From Aspidiotus rigidus (lineage: Eukaryota > Arthropoda > Insecta > Hemiptera > Diaspididae), in contig JAVHKY010000029.1 of the NCBI GenBank assembly GCA_035079385.1, positions 10,168,001 through 10,232,000 on the forward strand: a stretch of 64,000 bases of DNA. Direction: 5' to 3'. Under the pieces are notes generated by a model. The model was not told the DNA's origin and searched no databases. It saw nothing but the letters and a program-made list of their open reading frames with translations. Every line of letters begins with the position of its first letter. Position 1 is the stretch's first letter. The position numbers were made by a program, and so were the translations under genes. This document shows positions 48,401-60,457 of this stretch, piece by piece.

Positions 48401-48463
48401 TCAAATGTGCGCCAGGTTCCGGCAATATGTACTTCGGTATTAGTGAAAAACTTTTACTCAGAT
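45456..48463 (-). CDS. Tudor-domain (TDRD-like) gene, last four exons
   Basis: Exons 48463-48360, 47837-47689, 47391-47237 and 45665-45456 join in perfect phase. They encode an extended Tudor (Tudor-SN-like) domain: VKVSMIINPSYFV and VQPLELVDEFQQL, then VGNSFAVQNEEKQW, NEVSLYCVDYGNTVYVDF, LPALAIKAEL, a TWNMHDCLRFHELL block, and LLWDTSGDVDVNVG near the end. Such domains bind methylated arginine on Piwi proteins and organise germ granules. The last exon starts in the expected frame but needs a one-base deletion in an A/G run (about 45590-45600) to reach the conserved end; otherwise it stops early. Intron three holds a Bel/Pao remnant and intron sequence upstream of the first visible exon holds a LINE fragment. 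More 5' exons must exist but were not found. Confidence 0.8.
45975..46931 (-). mobile_element. Miniature Bel/Pao-type element: two LTR-like repeats around a Pol tail
   Basis: Near-identical direct repeats at 45975-46187 and 46715-46931 (three substitutions and one 5-bp indel by eye) flank about 530 bp of Pol C-terminus. On the minus strand the downstream repeat begins TGTTAG directly after a polypurine stretch (CCGGGGGAATT), as a 3' LTR should. No clear target-site duplication was found, and the upstream repeat starts AGTTAG instead of TGTTAG. Everything from gag through the integrase core is deleted. It sits in the last visible intron of the Tudor gene. Confidence 0.7.
46190..46725 (-). pseudogene. 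Bel/Pao integrase end plus DUF5641-like domain
   Basis: One open minus frame from just inside the upstream repeat: SYEEYGTLFTRIEALLNSRP (end of the integrase core), LTPAHFLIGRAM, WLSWSKDYINQIQQRSKW, VLVREKGTKPFEWPLGVLV and a VRVVNVRFKGS end. These are hallmarks of the C-terminus of Bel/Pao Pol. Reading continues past 46190 into the 3' repeat. The frame itself is undamaged, implying recent deposition, but catalytic residues are absent. Confidence 0.85.
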
Positions 48464-48539
48464 CTGCAAAGTCGAAGATGATATTATTAGAATAAATTTT
48501 AGTGTAGTACGATACAATAAATTGGGAAGAAAATCACTG

Positions 48540-49160
48540 AAATCTGAGATGGAGGAATCATCGAGGTGTCTGCATGAAGACTGGTTATTGGGCTGGAGCG
48601 GAATACACCAGTACATAAGCGAAGAGTTTGATTCTTTATTACATCGAGGGTTTTGAGGAGCGAGAAGGGACTTCCGTAGTCGAGAGAGGTACGGACTATG
48701 GTGTTGTATAGTTGCAGGAGGAGTTTACGGTCAGCTCTTTAAGTTTTCCTACTCAGTGATCTAAGTAAATTCATTCAGCTGAGACATTGTTGTTTGAGGG
48801 CTTCAATATGGGGACACCAGCTCAAACGGTGATCCAGAATCAAGCCTAGGAAAAACGTGAAAGTGTTAACAGGGATGATTTTATTTTTAACATAAAGTTT
48901 CACGGTATTTGGTTTCTCGTGAAGACAACAACCTTCGATCTATTCGACGAATATTTTAGACCACGTTGTTTGTACCAGGTTTCAAGGTTATTAATGCTGG
49001 TCTGAAGATTCCTTGTTAATTCACAGAGGTGTTTGGCCCACGACTATAAATTGCTAGGTCGTCCGCAAATAGGAGTAGTTGACCGTGTTAGCCATGCATT
49101 TATTTATTCCAAGGAGAGTCAGAATGAAAAGTAGGATACTGACAATCGATCCCTGCGGTA
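48540..49160 (-). pseudogene. LINE reverse transcriptase C-terminal fragment (I/R1/Jockey-like)
   Basis: Minus strand from 49090: a FADDLAIY-type catalytic motif (read across frame breaks), LQTSINNLETWYKQ-like segments, VNTFTFFLGLILDHRLSWCP, then YNTIVRTSLDYGSPF and DVIKNQTLRLCTGVFRSSPI. Several stops and frameshifts. A shorter sister copy is at 4115-4330. It ends about 77 bp upstream of the first visible Tudor exon. Confidence 0.7.
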
Positions 49161-49974
49161 TTCCGTCTTCTTTTTTCCTGATTGACGAGAGATTATTGCC
49201 TATTCGGATTTGAAATGTCGATCATTGAAGAAATCTCAGAGGAAAAAATAGAAGTGGCTTTGAGTAAATATACAAAAATGAAATATACGTCCCTGAACTT
49301 CAGTGTTTTCAAAGCCACTTTCAGAAGCCTGAATGTCATCGTCCCAATCTGCCATCTTTTAATCGTTAATGAAAATGGTAACTTTAATCTATTCTTCTTT
49401 ATGTTGATCCAAAAACTTCTAGCGAATGATTTTTAAAGAAATTCAACGACCACGTTTCTTCATTCTCGGTAACGAAATGATTTGTGATAACTAGAATGCG
49501 TAGTGCGCACCTTTACGCAGCTGGTGTATAAAAGACTAAGGACTGCATAAAAGACGGTTCAAACTTCAGCAGCCACGAATAATCTATAACCGGCGAATTT
49601 TCATCAAACTTCGAAACCAGAGTCAGACAAAGCGATACACGATCAAATCGGAATGATCGAGATTCATATCTTCCATAAATGAATATTTTGTATTCACATA
49701 CTAATAATTTATTAGCAAGTGAATACAAAATAAATAATAATAATTGGTATTTAATAATAATAATTCAGCATCTAATAGCCGGGTGTGAAAAGATACCTAG
49801 CACCTACGGATTACAAAGACCGGCACGATAGAGATTGCAATTTAAATGAAATCTAGATATATTTTAATTCTTGATGCATCTTCGACATAAATTGGCAAGC
49901 TTTGCTCGATCAATTTTTCATACTTTTACAAATTTCCTGATGAATATTTTTACTTTTTTTGTATAACATTTTAG

Positions 49975-52900
49975 ATGGCTATGATGATGAATCAACAAGA
50001 AAATAAATGGCCGAAAGAAGGCCCCGATCAGAATTTCGATTACATGTTCAAATTGTTAATAATCGGTAACAGCAGCGTGGGTAAAACGTCTTTCTTATTT
50101 CGCTATGCCGACGATTCGTTCACTTCCGCCTTCGTATCGACAGTTGGAATTGATTTCAAAGTCAAAACAGTCTTCCGTCACGACAAGCGTGTAAAATTAC
50201 AAATTTGGGTAATTATCGCAAGATAATTTCAATTTGACGTAATTTATCCTGAAAATTTTGTATGCAGACAGACAAGAATGCATAAAAAGAAGGAAGGAAG
50301 AGCAATGGAAAATTCTTGACAAATAAGTGTGGGGGCAAGGTGGAATATTTTGAGGCTAATGATATCGTGGGAATTTCCGAGAGAACTCTTCCTTTTATTT
50401 ACGAACTTATTATCATTTTTTATCATTTTGAAAAATTAATTTACAGGATACAGCAGGACAAGAAAGGTACAGAACAATCACGACAGCCTATTATCGAGGA
50501 GCCATGGGATTCATATTAATGTATGATATTACGAATGAGGAGTCGTACAACAGTGTTCAAGACTGGTAAGTACAAAAGTGCGAAAATCTTTTTTCGTAAT
50601 GAGGGTCACTTCGTATTTGTATTACGACTACGTCAAAGGTTTGTAAGTACTATCCCTTGAAAAGTTAAGAAACTTTGAATCTTTTTTTCAAGGTTGAATC
50701 AAGTTTCTCAGATTTCGCAAACTTGTTTCATTTTCATAAAAAAAAAAAAAGTTTTAAGCACGTCCGTAGTCGGGTATTATACAAATCAATAAGGAGAAGT
50801 ACAAATTTCCTTCGAGGATTGAAACTTTTTGGTTTGAAATTCATTATAATTAAGTATTAGTTTTTGATATTCTTTCATGACCCCAGAACACAAAGGACTT
50901 TTTTTGGAATTGTTGAACTTAGTTAGGTAGATATGCAAATTAAGAAAAGAAAGTTCTGTACTTATAGATGAGAGGGGTATTCTTCTCCAATTTAAGATGA
51001 CAATAATTTCGAAATTAATCGAATCGAGCTTTCAAATCCCTAGAAAAAAAAAACACAAATGGTTACGAAATGAGCAAATTTGTCTGGAATTTAATATTTC
51101 TGAAAATTCCCCTACGTGAAACCAATTTTACGCCTCGTAAAAATTTTCTGGAATTGATGACTCGGATGGAAAAATACTCTTCTAGAGAGAGAAAGGTAGA
51201 CAATGAAAAATGATCTTTGGAGAATCCTTGGAAAATTTCACGCAAATAGGCATAAAGAAAGACAGGTACTAACTTTCCTCTTCGTTCCAGAAAATATCAT
51301 GTGTATAATTTTCTAGTTAGGTAGGCGGACTTCTGAAAACCATTTGTGGCACTCACAAGCAGCTGTCTTTGAAAAGTGAAGATGAATGTTGAAACATGTA
51401 AATATTTCGTTCAAGTTATTCAACTACTTATACATCCAAACTCCAAAAATTTCCCATAGCAATTTTAAGTCGGTTATTGGTGATCAACTGAAAATTTATA
51501 AATCTTATACTCGTAGTTTAGAATGACGTTGTCGAAGTCGCGTTTTGACAGCCTTGAAACATAGTTCTGCGTTTTTCAATCACTCTCTAGCTACTTTTTG
51601 GACAATTGATTATCGAATGTCTTTACCCAGCCTTGCTTTTGTAACTTTTATGACCGTTTCTTCGGGATAGCACAAACATCACGAGTAATCCTTTATTTTT
51701 TAATTCGGACTACTTTGAATATTCCGATGAGATCTTTACAAGTTACAAAAAATGTTCACTAGTCCTATACTGCAGTTTTTGTACAGATTTTCCTAATACT
51801 GACAATATGACATTTGTGAGCGATCCTTCTTTGTACTAATCGGCCCATTTACTGAAATCCGAAAATTCCCAAAGTCTTGCTACCCACTTCTTTTTCTTCT
51901 CGTGTTCAATTGAGAAGAATCGAAACTCGATATACCATACAAATCATTTTATTATAGGAAAAATGCGAGCATAATACAAATACGTTACTGTAGTAGGTAA
52001 ACTATACATCCTTAGAAAAATGAAAATCCGATTTTTTTTACAAGCTCTGCTAATAATACATATATGTACAGGGTGACACAGATAAAAACATATTCTTGGG
52101 ACAACGCACAAGTAGTTCTCGTCGGTAACAAATGCGATATGGAAGAAGAACGTGTTATTTCTTACGAAAGAGGAAGACAGCTGGCCGACCAACTGGGCAT
52201 AGAATTTTTTGAAACATCTGCAAAAGATAATGTTAATGTTAAAGTAAGTATTGTGATGAAAATAAATTATTATGCGATAGCACGGGCTTGTCCAATAAGT
52301 ACGTCTTTTGAGAAGAAATGCATTGTCCAAAATTTTGATTGTCTTGTCACAAATGATGAACTGACTACGGGTCTGCAATGGAAATCTTTGGATGGGTTCA
52401 CTTTTCATAAGTGTCTTAATAATCAGCAACTTGATGTTTTGGAGGGATCGTCTAGAGTTTTTCCATTTTTCCTAAGGTAGAGGCAAACAGGACAAAGAAC
52501 CTGTTTCATGAAAGTCACTCGCGTGCAGTGCAAGTGTCAAGCTCGAAGATTGGAATTTATCCAAGTCTCTTTCCCATCGTATGTAACTTTAAAGTCGAAA
52601 TTTCTCCAAGTCCCTCTCCTATCACCTCAAAGTTGTTTTTTCAATTCCCACGTTTTGCCGTCATTTCTCTTCAATCCCTCCCCCTCCCCCCCCCCCATCC
52701 AAATTATTAAATCTCAAATTTCTTTGTCTTCTTGAAACCGACCTTCCTGACGCGAGGAAGTCATCCTGGCAATTACTGTATATTCAACTCTTTCCTCTTT
52801 TTACGGCTTCCACCACCTTCATATCGATACCGTAATGCTGCGAATCTATCCGTTCAACACTTGTTCTCTCAGGCAACTCCGAACAGAACCTGTGACACCT

Positions 52901-53461
52901 CGGAACTGAACCTACTCGCGTAACGCATATTCCTACTTTTGCTCGATCTTTTAACAGGGACCCTGTTCTATGGTTTTTTTTTTTTATAAATTTGTCTTGC
53001 ACCATCCGGTGAAAAAATTAGAAAAATTTTGACTCCTTTTGTATATAGCTTGGAGGATGAAACTGTTTCAAGTCCCCCTTCTATTATACGCGTAATATAG
53101 CTCGATAGTCAAAATTTTCTTAGTCCCTCTCCTATCGTATCTAGATAGAGCAACAGATCGATGGTGATTTCTTTTTTTTTTTCAATATTCCGAGTAAAAT
53201 TTCCTCTCTACTCTTGAATTTTGCCCCTCTCTTCCTTTGGGTTTATGCGGATATCATTAGTTACTCTCGGTGACGCCTAATTAATAACCAATTTGTTTTT
53301 ATCCTCTTGCTTTACAGGGCGTATTTGAGACTCTAGTTGACATAATATGCGACAAGATGTCGGAAAGTCTGGACTCGGATCCGAATCTCGTAGCGGGAGG
53401 TAAAGGCACAAGATTAACGGAACAACCGCAAGGGATCAATACGCAAAATTGTTCCTGCTAA
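49975..53461 (+). CDS. Rab3: Rab3 small GTPase, complete coding region in four exons
   Basis: Exons 49975-50208, 50447-50565, 52072-52243 and 53318-53461 join in phase to give 222 residues. Seen: P-loop GNSSVGKT (31-38), switch [12 protein letters not shown], switch [12 protein letters not shown] (79-88), NKCD (137-140), ETSAKDN (166-171 region), and a C-terminal CSC for double geranylgeranylation. Length and motifs match insect Rab3, which sits on synaptic and secretory vesicles and regulates their docking and release with RIM-type effectors. The ATG follows an acceptor (AACATTTTAG), so a 5' untranslated exon lies upstream; it was not identified. All catalytic residues are intact. Confidence 0.97.
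52540..53160. repeat. Scattered copies of the 65-bp CCAAGTCCCTCTCCTATC family in Rab3 intron 3
   Basis: Variants of CCAAGTCCCTCTCCTATC occur at about 52597 and, more diverged, near 53070 and 53130 (AGTCCCTCTCCTATCGTA), each next to TATAGCTCGA-like words. The family is tandem at 61223-61470. Confidence 0.65.
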
Positions 53462-55540
53462 AATCTTCTCTACCGAAGTACAGAGCTTCCGACTATGATT
53501 TCCTGATGTTACATTATACCGCATTTACTCCCCGCGTCCCTGTCGTCGAATTCTCGATATCCTCAATTATTTTACTGTATTTCCATTTTGATTTTTCTTT
53601 CTCGATGTCTTTTTTTTTTTTTTTGTGAATCTGTACAATGGACGCTAAGATTTTTCGTTTTTTTTCCTTCTTTCTTTTCTTATAATTCGTCCGCCGAGAC
53701 GTGAAATCGAGTAAGGTTGGGAGTTTATATCGATTTTCTGATAATTGTTTCGGAACGCTATTTATTAATTCATTTGTTGTTTTTCCTTTTCTCTCGTTCT
53801 CTCATCGAGTCGGAAAAAGAAAAAGAAGAAAAAAAAAGAGCTCGTTGATATTTTATTATTTATGACATATCAATTGAGAGAAACAGAAAAAAAAAAAAAA
53901 AAAGTTTTATGAACCGATTTTACCAAAATAACTATACCAAAGGTCGTACGCCCTATCTCTTAATGGAGGTAAGAATTAAGATGTAAATATATTCGCTTTT
54001 GATAAACTTTATGTGTACGCTAATAAGTAGTTACGTATCATTTTTAAATCAATGTATTCAGCTTTACCGATACAGAAAACGTGCGCCCAATTAATACCGT
54101 TGTTTATTATGGACAATACCCTGTTAATTATTCTTCTACGTATTTTATCGTATAATTCAGGTCGTCGAAGAAAGGCGATTTGAGACGTTCAAAATTAATT
54201 TATCAAGGTAAGGGGTTTCGTCGTTTCGTTTATCGAATATTAAGTACTTAAAAGTCGCGCTTTTTCGATCGCAATCATGGGAATATTATTCTTCATACAG
54301 GGTCGCTTATTCCTATACAGAATCCATATTTTTTTTCCCTCGCCTTAAATCTATTCAAATGACACTGATTGTTATTTTTATTTATTTAAGACACTGATTG
54401 TTATTTTTATTATCATGTTATGATTCTCTCTACTACTCTGATTTATTTTCACGATATAAATTCATGTATACTTTTCAAAAATTCGTTTTTAGGTTGAGGA
54501 AAATATAAAAAATTCTTATCGACGAATGTAAGCATGATTTTCCATCACGATATTCCATTAAGAATTTTTATTGTTTGTGGACTTTATTCTGAACTTCATA
54601 ATGTACGGAACGCGGTGAGATTGTGATGCGAACACTTATATTATGTATTAAACAACACCACGAAAGCCCTTGAAGTTATTGAAGTTGGTGTACTTTTCGA
54701 TGAAAGTTCGGATCGATAATATACCACATTCTTGAATTCACGCCGCAGGGCGAAACATTATTACATTAATAATCCATGTTGTCAATTTCTTTCCCTTTAT
54801 TGAACATCGAATTTAAAATGTTGTCACTTTTTCTTTTTCTTCTTTTTTTCTTCTGTCTCTATGTTGCTTCAATCCTTCGTGACTGTCGAAAAAAGAAAAA
54901 AAATTCAATCGCTTTCGGATATATTAATAATAGAGCGATTAAAGTAGTGAGAAAAAATCGACGCCTTTCTCGCGTCAATTAATGTAAAGTTTTTCAGCTT
55001 GTTGTATGTTTGTTATCCGAATCCCCTATCCTACTATCAAATAATTATTTAATGTGGTAGGGTATTCAATATTTTTTGTGTGTTTTCTAGTTCATTGCTT
55101 CGACAAACATTTTTATAATATGTATTTATTAAAATGTTTAAATATTAATACCGTATGTACGTGCGCAAGATTTGGCTCGTATTTTGTATAAGAAATATTC
55201 TTATATCAGTTCTTTTAGGCGAACTTATCATTCGATACCAATATGCCCTGTCTGTAAGATGAAAAGAGTTGACGAAAGCCGTTTGTATTTCTGTACGCAT
55301 GATGAATATATATTTTGACGATACCTACGTTTAATTATTAAGTATTGTTATTATTGTAATAATTGGAAAAAATTGTAGCGAAGTTATTAAAAATGCTATA
55401 TGAAATGAGTTTTTTTCCGTATTTTTCGTGGTAATTATCATTCAAACAAAGTTAGAGGGAGAAAGCAACTATACTTGGCTGAAGAGTCGAGAAGTACGTA
55501 ACCTGCGATCGAAGAATTCGAAACACACGTAGTGATCTAA
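53462..55540. other. Rab3 3' flank
   Basis: Probably holds the Rab3 3' UTR for an unknown length; no single polyadenylation site stands out. A GACACTGATTGTTATTTTTA-type phrase is duplicated at about 54360 and 54391. No other gene seen. Confidence 0.5.
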
Positions 55541-55547
55541 TTTCGGG

Positions 55548-55845
55548 CAAAAATCTGGCAAAATTTTATATTTGCGTTTTGCGAAAACCCGGCTTATGGT
55601 GAGTTTTATCAAAGTGCAGATTTTATTAGTTAAATCCGCTTTTCACTGAGTAAGAAGTTGATTTTCGACTAAATTAGCATTGCATATTGAAGTAGTAGTG
55701 TAAACGATGCTTTATCGGCAAAGAAAAAAAAAATGAATTTTTTTCTCATTTTTACGTTTCACGCGATATCTCGGTTTCTACTTTTTCACCATACGCCGGG
55801 TTTTCGCAAAACGCAAATATAAAATTTTGCCAGATTTTTTTCATC
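55548..55845. repeat. Inverted repeat, 58-bp arms, about 180-bp spacer
   Basis: AATCTGGCAAAATTTTATAT through AAACCCGGC(T/G)TATGGTGA at 55548-55605 is mirrored at 55788-55845 with few mismatches. It could be the ends of a short TIR element or an inverted local duplication. Confidence 0.85.
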
Positions 55846-55933
55846 ACATTTTCTGTGGATGCATCATCAGTATCGTCGGTGTAGCACGAAGAACGATCGC
55901 AATGTTGGCTCAACATATGTGCGTGTGAGGCGA

Positions 55934-55973
55934 CATTCGTCAGACTTTGTAAAAATACAAAGACTGACGAATG
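55934..55973. other. Strong hairpin
   Basis: CATTCGTCAGACTTTGTA pairs with TACAAAGACTGACGAATG around AAAA, with one mismatch in 18 pairs. No terminator or small-RNA context is evident. Confidence 0.8.
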
Positions 55974-56259
55974 TTCACACGTGAGTGATGAACACTTGCA
56001 CCCCCTTTGCGGCTTCAAATAACGAACTTTTCTCCAGATGTTGCGGCCATTAAAAAAACTACTCAAGAACAAATATCCCACACACAGAGAGTAAATCTGT
56101 TTAATTTTTTTACCGTATTTTCCCGAGTATAACACGCTCCTTTTTTTTCATTTTTGAAGATCAAAAATCTAGGGTGCGTGTTATATTCGAGTGCGTGCTA
56201 TATTCGAGTAAAATAGGGAAAAAATCTATGACTTCATGAAATGACATGTCGTACGATGA

Positions 56260-57290
56260 ATCATATTAGGATAGGAGCCTTCTTTTTGATGACTAGTGAG
56301 TTGATGGTGGATTGGGTGAGAGCGGTGAAATCAGTGACCCCTGGAGAGACAAAATGGTGAAGCGACGGATGTTTTCGAGAGCCAAGCAAGAAAAGAAGTG
56401 TTGAACTCTCATCGTATAAAGCGGGTAAGAGGTGTAAGAAGGAAAAGGAGTAGGTAAACGGGTATGGCCTGTCCTGGATGTTTTCGAGAGCCAAGCAAGA
56501 AAAGAAGTGTTGAACTCTCATCGTATAAAGCGGGTAAGAGGTGTAAGAAGGAAAAGGAGTAGGTAAACGGGTATGGCCTGTCCTGAGACAGGTTAGGATG
56601 ACTTCTTCATGTTGGGAAGGGCGTTTAACAGATCGGAGCTTCTTGGAGGATAGGATAAGATAAGGAAGCAGTAGTAGGATTCGAGATCACTCGAGGGGAG
56701 TGGGGTCAGTTAAGGAAGAGGGACGCAGTGACTGCTTTGCGGCAAAGTGCACTGCATCGTGTTCCTATTTTGAAGTCATTTTTAGCGATTAGGAAGAGAG
56801 GAACACGATGGGTCGATGAGAAGAGTACAGGTCTTAAATTCTAAATGCTAGAGACTGGTCGTGGAGAAAGGATTGAAGGCATTTGTGTGAAGCACTTTGA
56901 AGCTAATGCCATATAATTTGGAGATGAAATGCCGCCAGACACGGTGAACGCTTCTTGGAGGTTGAAGAAAATTGAGTGGAGGTTTAAATTTGAGCGAAGC
57001 GTTTCCTTAATTTGGTGGTCCAAGTCAGATCAGGCTTAGAAGGTGTTACTCGTGAGGAAGAGATGCTCGATTCACCGAACCACGATAGTCTTTTGCCAAA
57101 TATTTTTTGGAACAGTTTGCCCAAGCCAAAAGTCATAGCATTAGGTCGGTAAAATGAGGGGAAAGAAGGGATCTTTAGTAGTTTCGAGTATAGAATTGAT
57201 GATAACCAGTTTCCAGATGGAAGGGTAGAGGTAGGATTGAAAAATTGTGTTGATTTTGGGTAGGAGGTAATCAAGAGAGTTTAGGTGGAG
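56260..57290 (-). pseudogene. LINE reverse transcriptase N-terminal part (I/R1/Jockey-like)
   Basis: The minus strand from 57274 contains the RT fingers signature FYRPNAMTFGLGKLFQKIFG followed by KRLSWFGES, matching the SYRPI-x-L-x-x-x-x-GKxFEK motif of insect I/R1/Jockey LINEs. Lower coordinates continue with decayed RT in broken frames and an internal tandem duplication. Multiple stops make it non-functional. Confidence 0.7.
56367..56584. repeat. 109-bp tandem duplication
   Basis: GGATGTTTTCGAGAGCCAAG starts at 56367 and 56476; the two 109-bp copies are essentially identical through CGGGTATGGCCTGTCCT, so this is a recent duplication inside the LINE fossil. Confidence 0.95.
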
Positions 57291-57299
57291 ATTTTTTAC

Positions 57300-58009
57300 A
57301 TGTTACGTGCACACCTCTAAGTCAAAATTTTCCGAGTTGGCTCCTTCTCGTTGATGGACTTACAAAATTTTCGACTGGTATCCTAGACCTGATTCGAAAT
57401 TTTCCGTGTTTCCACCCCTCTAATTTTATACTAGGCTTATACTAGGTCTAAACTTCCTTTATACTAGCTTCATACTACGTCTATAGGCCCTAATATCCCT
57501 GTATATTGTATTCCTTCGATTCTTTTATAACAGACTACGACGTCATTAGCTGAAGATGTCATAAGTCGTGACACTGAGGCCACCTCCAAAAATGACCTCA
57601 GGGTCATCACTTTTAGAAAAGAAGGATGAGGGGGGTGACCCCGCCCCCTCCCATTTATGACGTTACCAGCCCGAGACTAATCCTAAAATTAGCAAGTTCA
57701 ATCCACCTCCCCTCATCCTTGCAATCCTTAAGTGATTTAGTATAGGCTTTTATACTGCTGTATGTTGGGCTCACGTTAAGCCTGGTTTCATGAAGGCTAA
57801 TAGCAGGCCTAGTATAGTTTAGTATGCTGTATAGCCCAGTAAGATGGAGGCTAAGGAGTTCGTACCCCAATTCTAAAATCTGCAAGTATAACGTCATGAG
57901 CCCTGACCCGGAGTTCTGGTAAAATGGAGACTATGTTACACTTTCAAGGAAAAGTAGACTTAGCTTTGCAATCTTATATTTGAATTTATCAAACTTACTC
58001 ATGCTGAGC
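57300..58009. other. Unassigned sequence with TACTAG-rich repeats
   Basis: Contains iterations of TATACTAGG and related words (about 57430-57480 and 57730-57830). No gene; this is the 3' flank of the PAN-ZP gene. Confidence 0.5.
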
Positions 58010-60457
58010 TCATTGATCAGCCCACTTAACGTGTCTAGGATGGAAATCGTTATTTAAACTAATTTGATCGTTAAACTTTTTCCGGTGAAACATCACACTG
58101 CAAACAGCCAGGATCACAATTTGAGTTATACCAAAAACGAGCATAACACTCAGAAGTGCAGGCCATGTGACGCACAACAATTCTTCGACATCTGAAATGA
58201 ATTTAAAAAATGTATCAATCAATCAACCAACCCGCACTTAAAGAGAATTAAAGGTAAAACAGTGTATCATCATTCTACCTGATGTGGCAGATAGAGAAAC
58301 CATCTCAGTTGAATTATACGCAGTCTCCGGTTCTGGCGATCTCACGATAATGGCTAATTGTAAAGGAACTTCTTGATTATTGAGATCATCGTTTGCGGCC
58401 GCTCGTTTCTTACGCCCCCACGAAGTTAGTCCATTACCACAATCCGTCTGTATTCAAAAGACGAGTTATCATTGTAGAATTGGTTACGGGCAGGAAAAGA
58501 AAAACCAACTTACCGGCTGACAAATACCATCGCAGATTGTCAGTATCAAACTAAATTTCAGTATCGGCGAGGAAGGAAAACGAAAAGCTTTAAATATGGC
58601 TGAAAGCACAGTCGAGCTTCTGGGAGTCAAAGCAGGAAACGTGCTCGGGTCCGGAGGACATCCTCGCCAATCGAGCAGTAAGAATGAGTCGCGTCCGTCT
58701 CCTGAACTCGCCACCAAATGGCCAGCACGGAGCATTGACGTATCTGCACAAGAGTACCAATGAAACTGTAATTTTATGTGAAGTTCTACAATCATGAATG
58801 TGAACGTGAATTTCACTCACTATATGGCGGATAAATATCAACTCTCAGCTCTAACTCTTCTCCTAGTAAAGTTTCCGAGGCTTCGGTACCTCCTTTACCT
58901 AGATCCAAGATACGAAGTCGAGCGGTGGGAGATATGCTACTGATATTCGCAATCTCGTTGACGATGGACGTTTGTACACTGGATAAACAAAGTCCAAATA
59001 TTAGCGCTCAGAGTAATATTTTATTATGAATATTATTTTATTTAGGGTATCATCTTTATAACTCTCTTTCTTGTTGCCATAATCAAAATTGCGAATGAGA
59101 AGTTCAATCTTCCTTTCCCCAGAGAAATTATTGAAACCTTTTCAGGGTAGACTATTCTGGTGAGGGGAAGCGGCAAGAGAATTGACCACCCCCAGATAGA
59201 CCTATCGTCTTTGGACGGTTAACTCGCTTCTTACAACTTCTTCTCTCTTCTGGGAACACGCCGAAAAGTCTATTTCGATTAGCATCCAATCTTTTAAAAA
59301 CTCTTACGGAGGTTCGGCAACACCAAAACTGGCATCCAATGTGATATTTTTAAACAACGGTCTAGGTAGTCGATCAGTGCCTTCTTCGGCGATGCACGTA
59401 ACTTTTGCTATACGATCGCCTAATGTTTGTATTATCTTATGTCTTTGAATTGCGATGACTGCAGTGGCTAATTTCCTGATAAAAGAACAAAAAAAAAATC
59501 AAAAGTGTGAAAAAAATTGTGTGGCACTAATACGACGCAAGTATTGCCCACCTATTCCCATAGCCCACAGAATGTGCGACGAAGATACCACATCTATTCA
59601 GCGCTCTAGGATCAGTGGTGATGGGTAGAATTAGCGTCGTCGTATCCTGATTATTGGCGCTTATACCGCACTCGTCCGCGTAGCCAACGGCGAACATACG
59701 TCCGGAAAAGCCCTTATAATGTAGAGTCAATACCATACTGTTAGATGAGCATTCGACTTTCACTGAAATTACAAACGTGCCGTGATGCTGTGATTAGGGT
59801 GCTTCGGGCTCACAATAACATGATTGTGTAGTAGTACGGTTTGTACTTACAATCAATGCACGTCAACCTTTCGACGTACGTCGTACATGGTCGCTGTATC
59901 AGGGGACCCGATGTCAACGTGTCGTCGCTGTGTAAATAGCAAATCGTCTCCAAGCCGTAATTAGGATACGTGAAACATCGGTGAGTGAATCCTCTGCACG
60001 TGAAAGATTGCTCCGTTTCGCATTTTTCTCGACACTAACGAATTTGAGTACAAGAATATTAACGATGAAAATAATACGTACTTATACGTATCTGGAGGAG
60101 AAGAATAATATTTGGGAATGAATAAAATCCAAAAGCGCATGTGACAGGACGGATACGTGATACGTATGGTGCCCACATGGTGTTTTTCGCAGAAGCTGAA
60201 GCTTGTATAGGATATTTTACCCTTCCTACGCATCCGTGAAACGAATTTTGCGCTTGTTTATATAGTAAACTTTTCATGGCCGACGCGAGGAATATTTATC
60301 TCCTTTCGTTAATCTCCGGATATGATAGAATGAAGCAGAACCGATAGTTTCCAGCTTACCTCTTCTAAGTTGATATCACGGATTTGTAAATCCACTTGTT
60401 CCACGGTGTAATTGTACACTGGTTCGTGCCAGCAGCCGACGTTGTTCAAACCATTTT
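58010..60457 (-). CDS. PAN-ZP transmembrane protein, last eight coding exons
   Basis: Exons 60457-60360, 60034-59851, 59762-59552, 59475-59308, 58978-58821, 58743-58514, 58447-58279 and 58191-58010, all with GT/AG borders and agreeing phases. The first two encode a PAN/apple domain (CREKCETEQSFTCRGF, CYLHSDDT). Exons three to seven form a ZP domain: VECSSNSMVLTLHYKGFSG, DRIAKVTC, LLLDWRGCPPDPSTF and FRFPSSPILKFSLILTICDG. Next comes a furin-type RKKR, then in the last exon one membrane helix (LLSVMLVFGITQIVILAVCS) and a 27-residue tail. Such proteins (NompA, Nyobe, Trynity relatives) build apical extracellular matrix under cuticle. Upstream exons, including the signal peptide, lie beyond 60457 and were not found. 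No damage seen. Confidence 0.93.

Noticed and set aside
52064..52480. Single 138-codon ORF as an independent gene
   Set aside because: Only 52072-52243 is coding (Rab3 exon 3); the rest is read-through into the intron after a GTAAGT donor.
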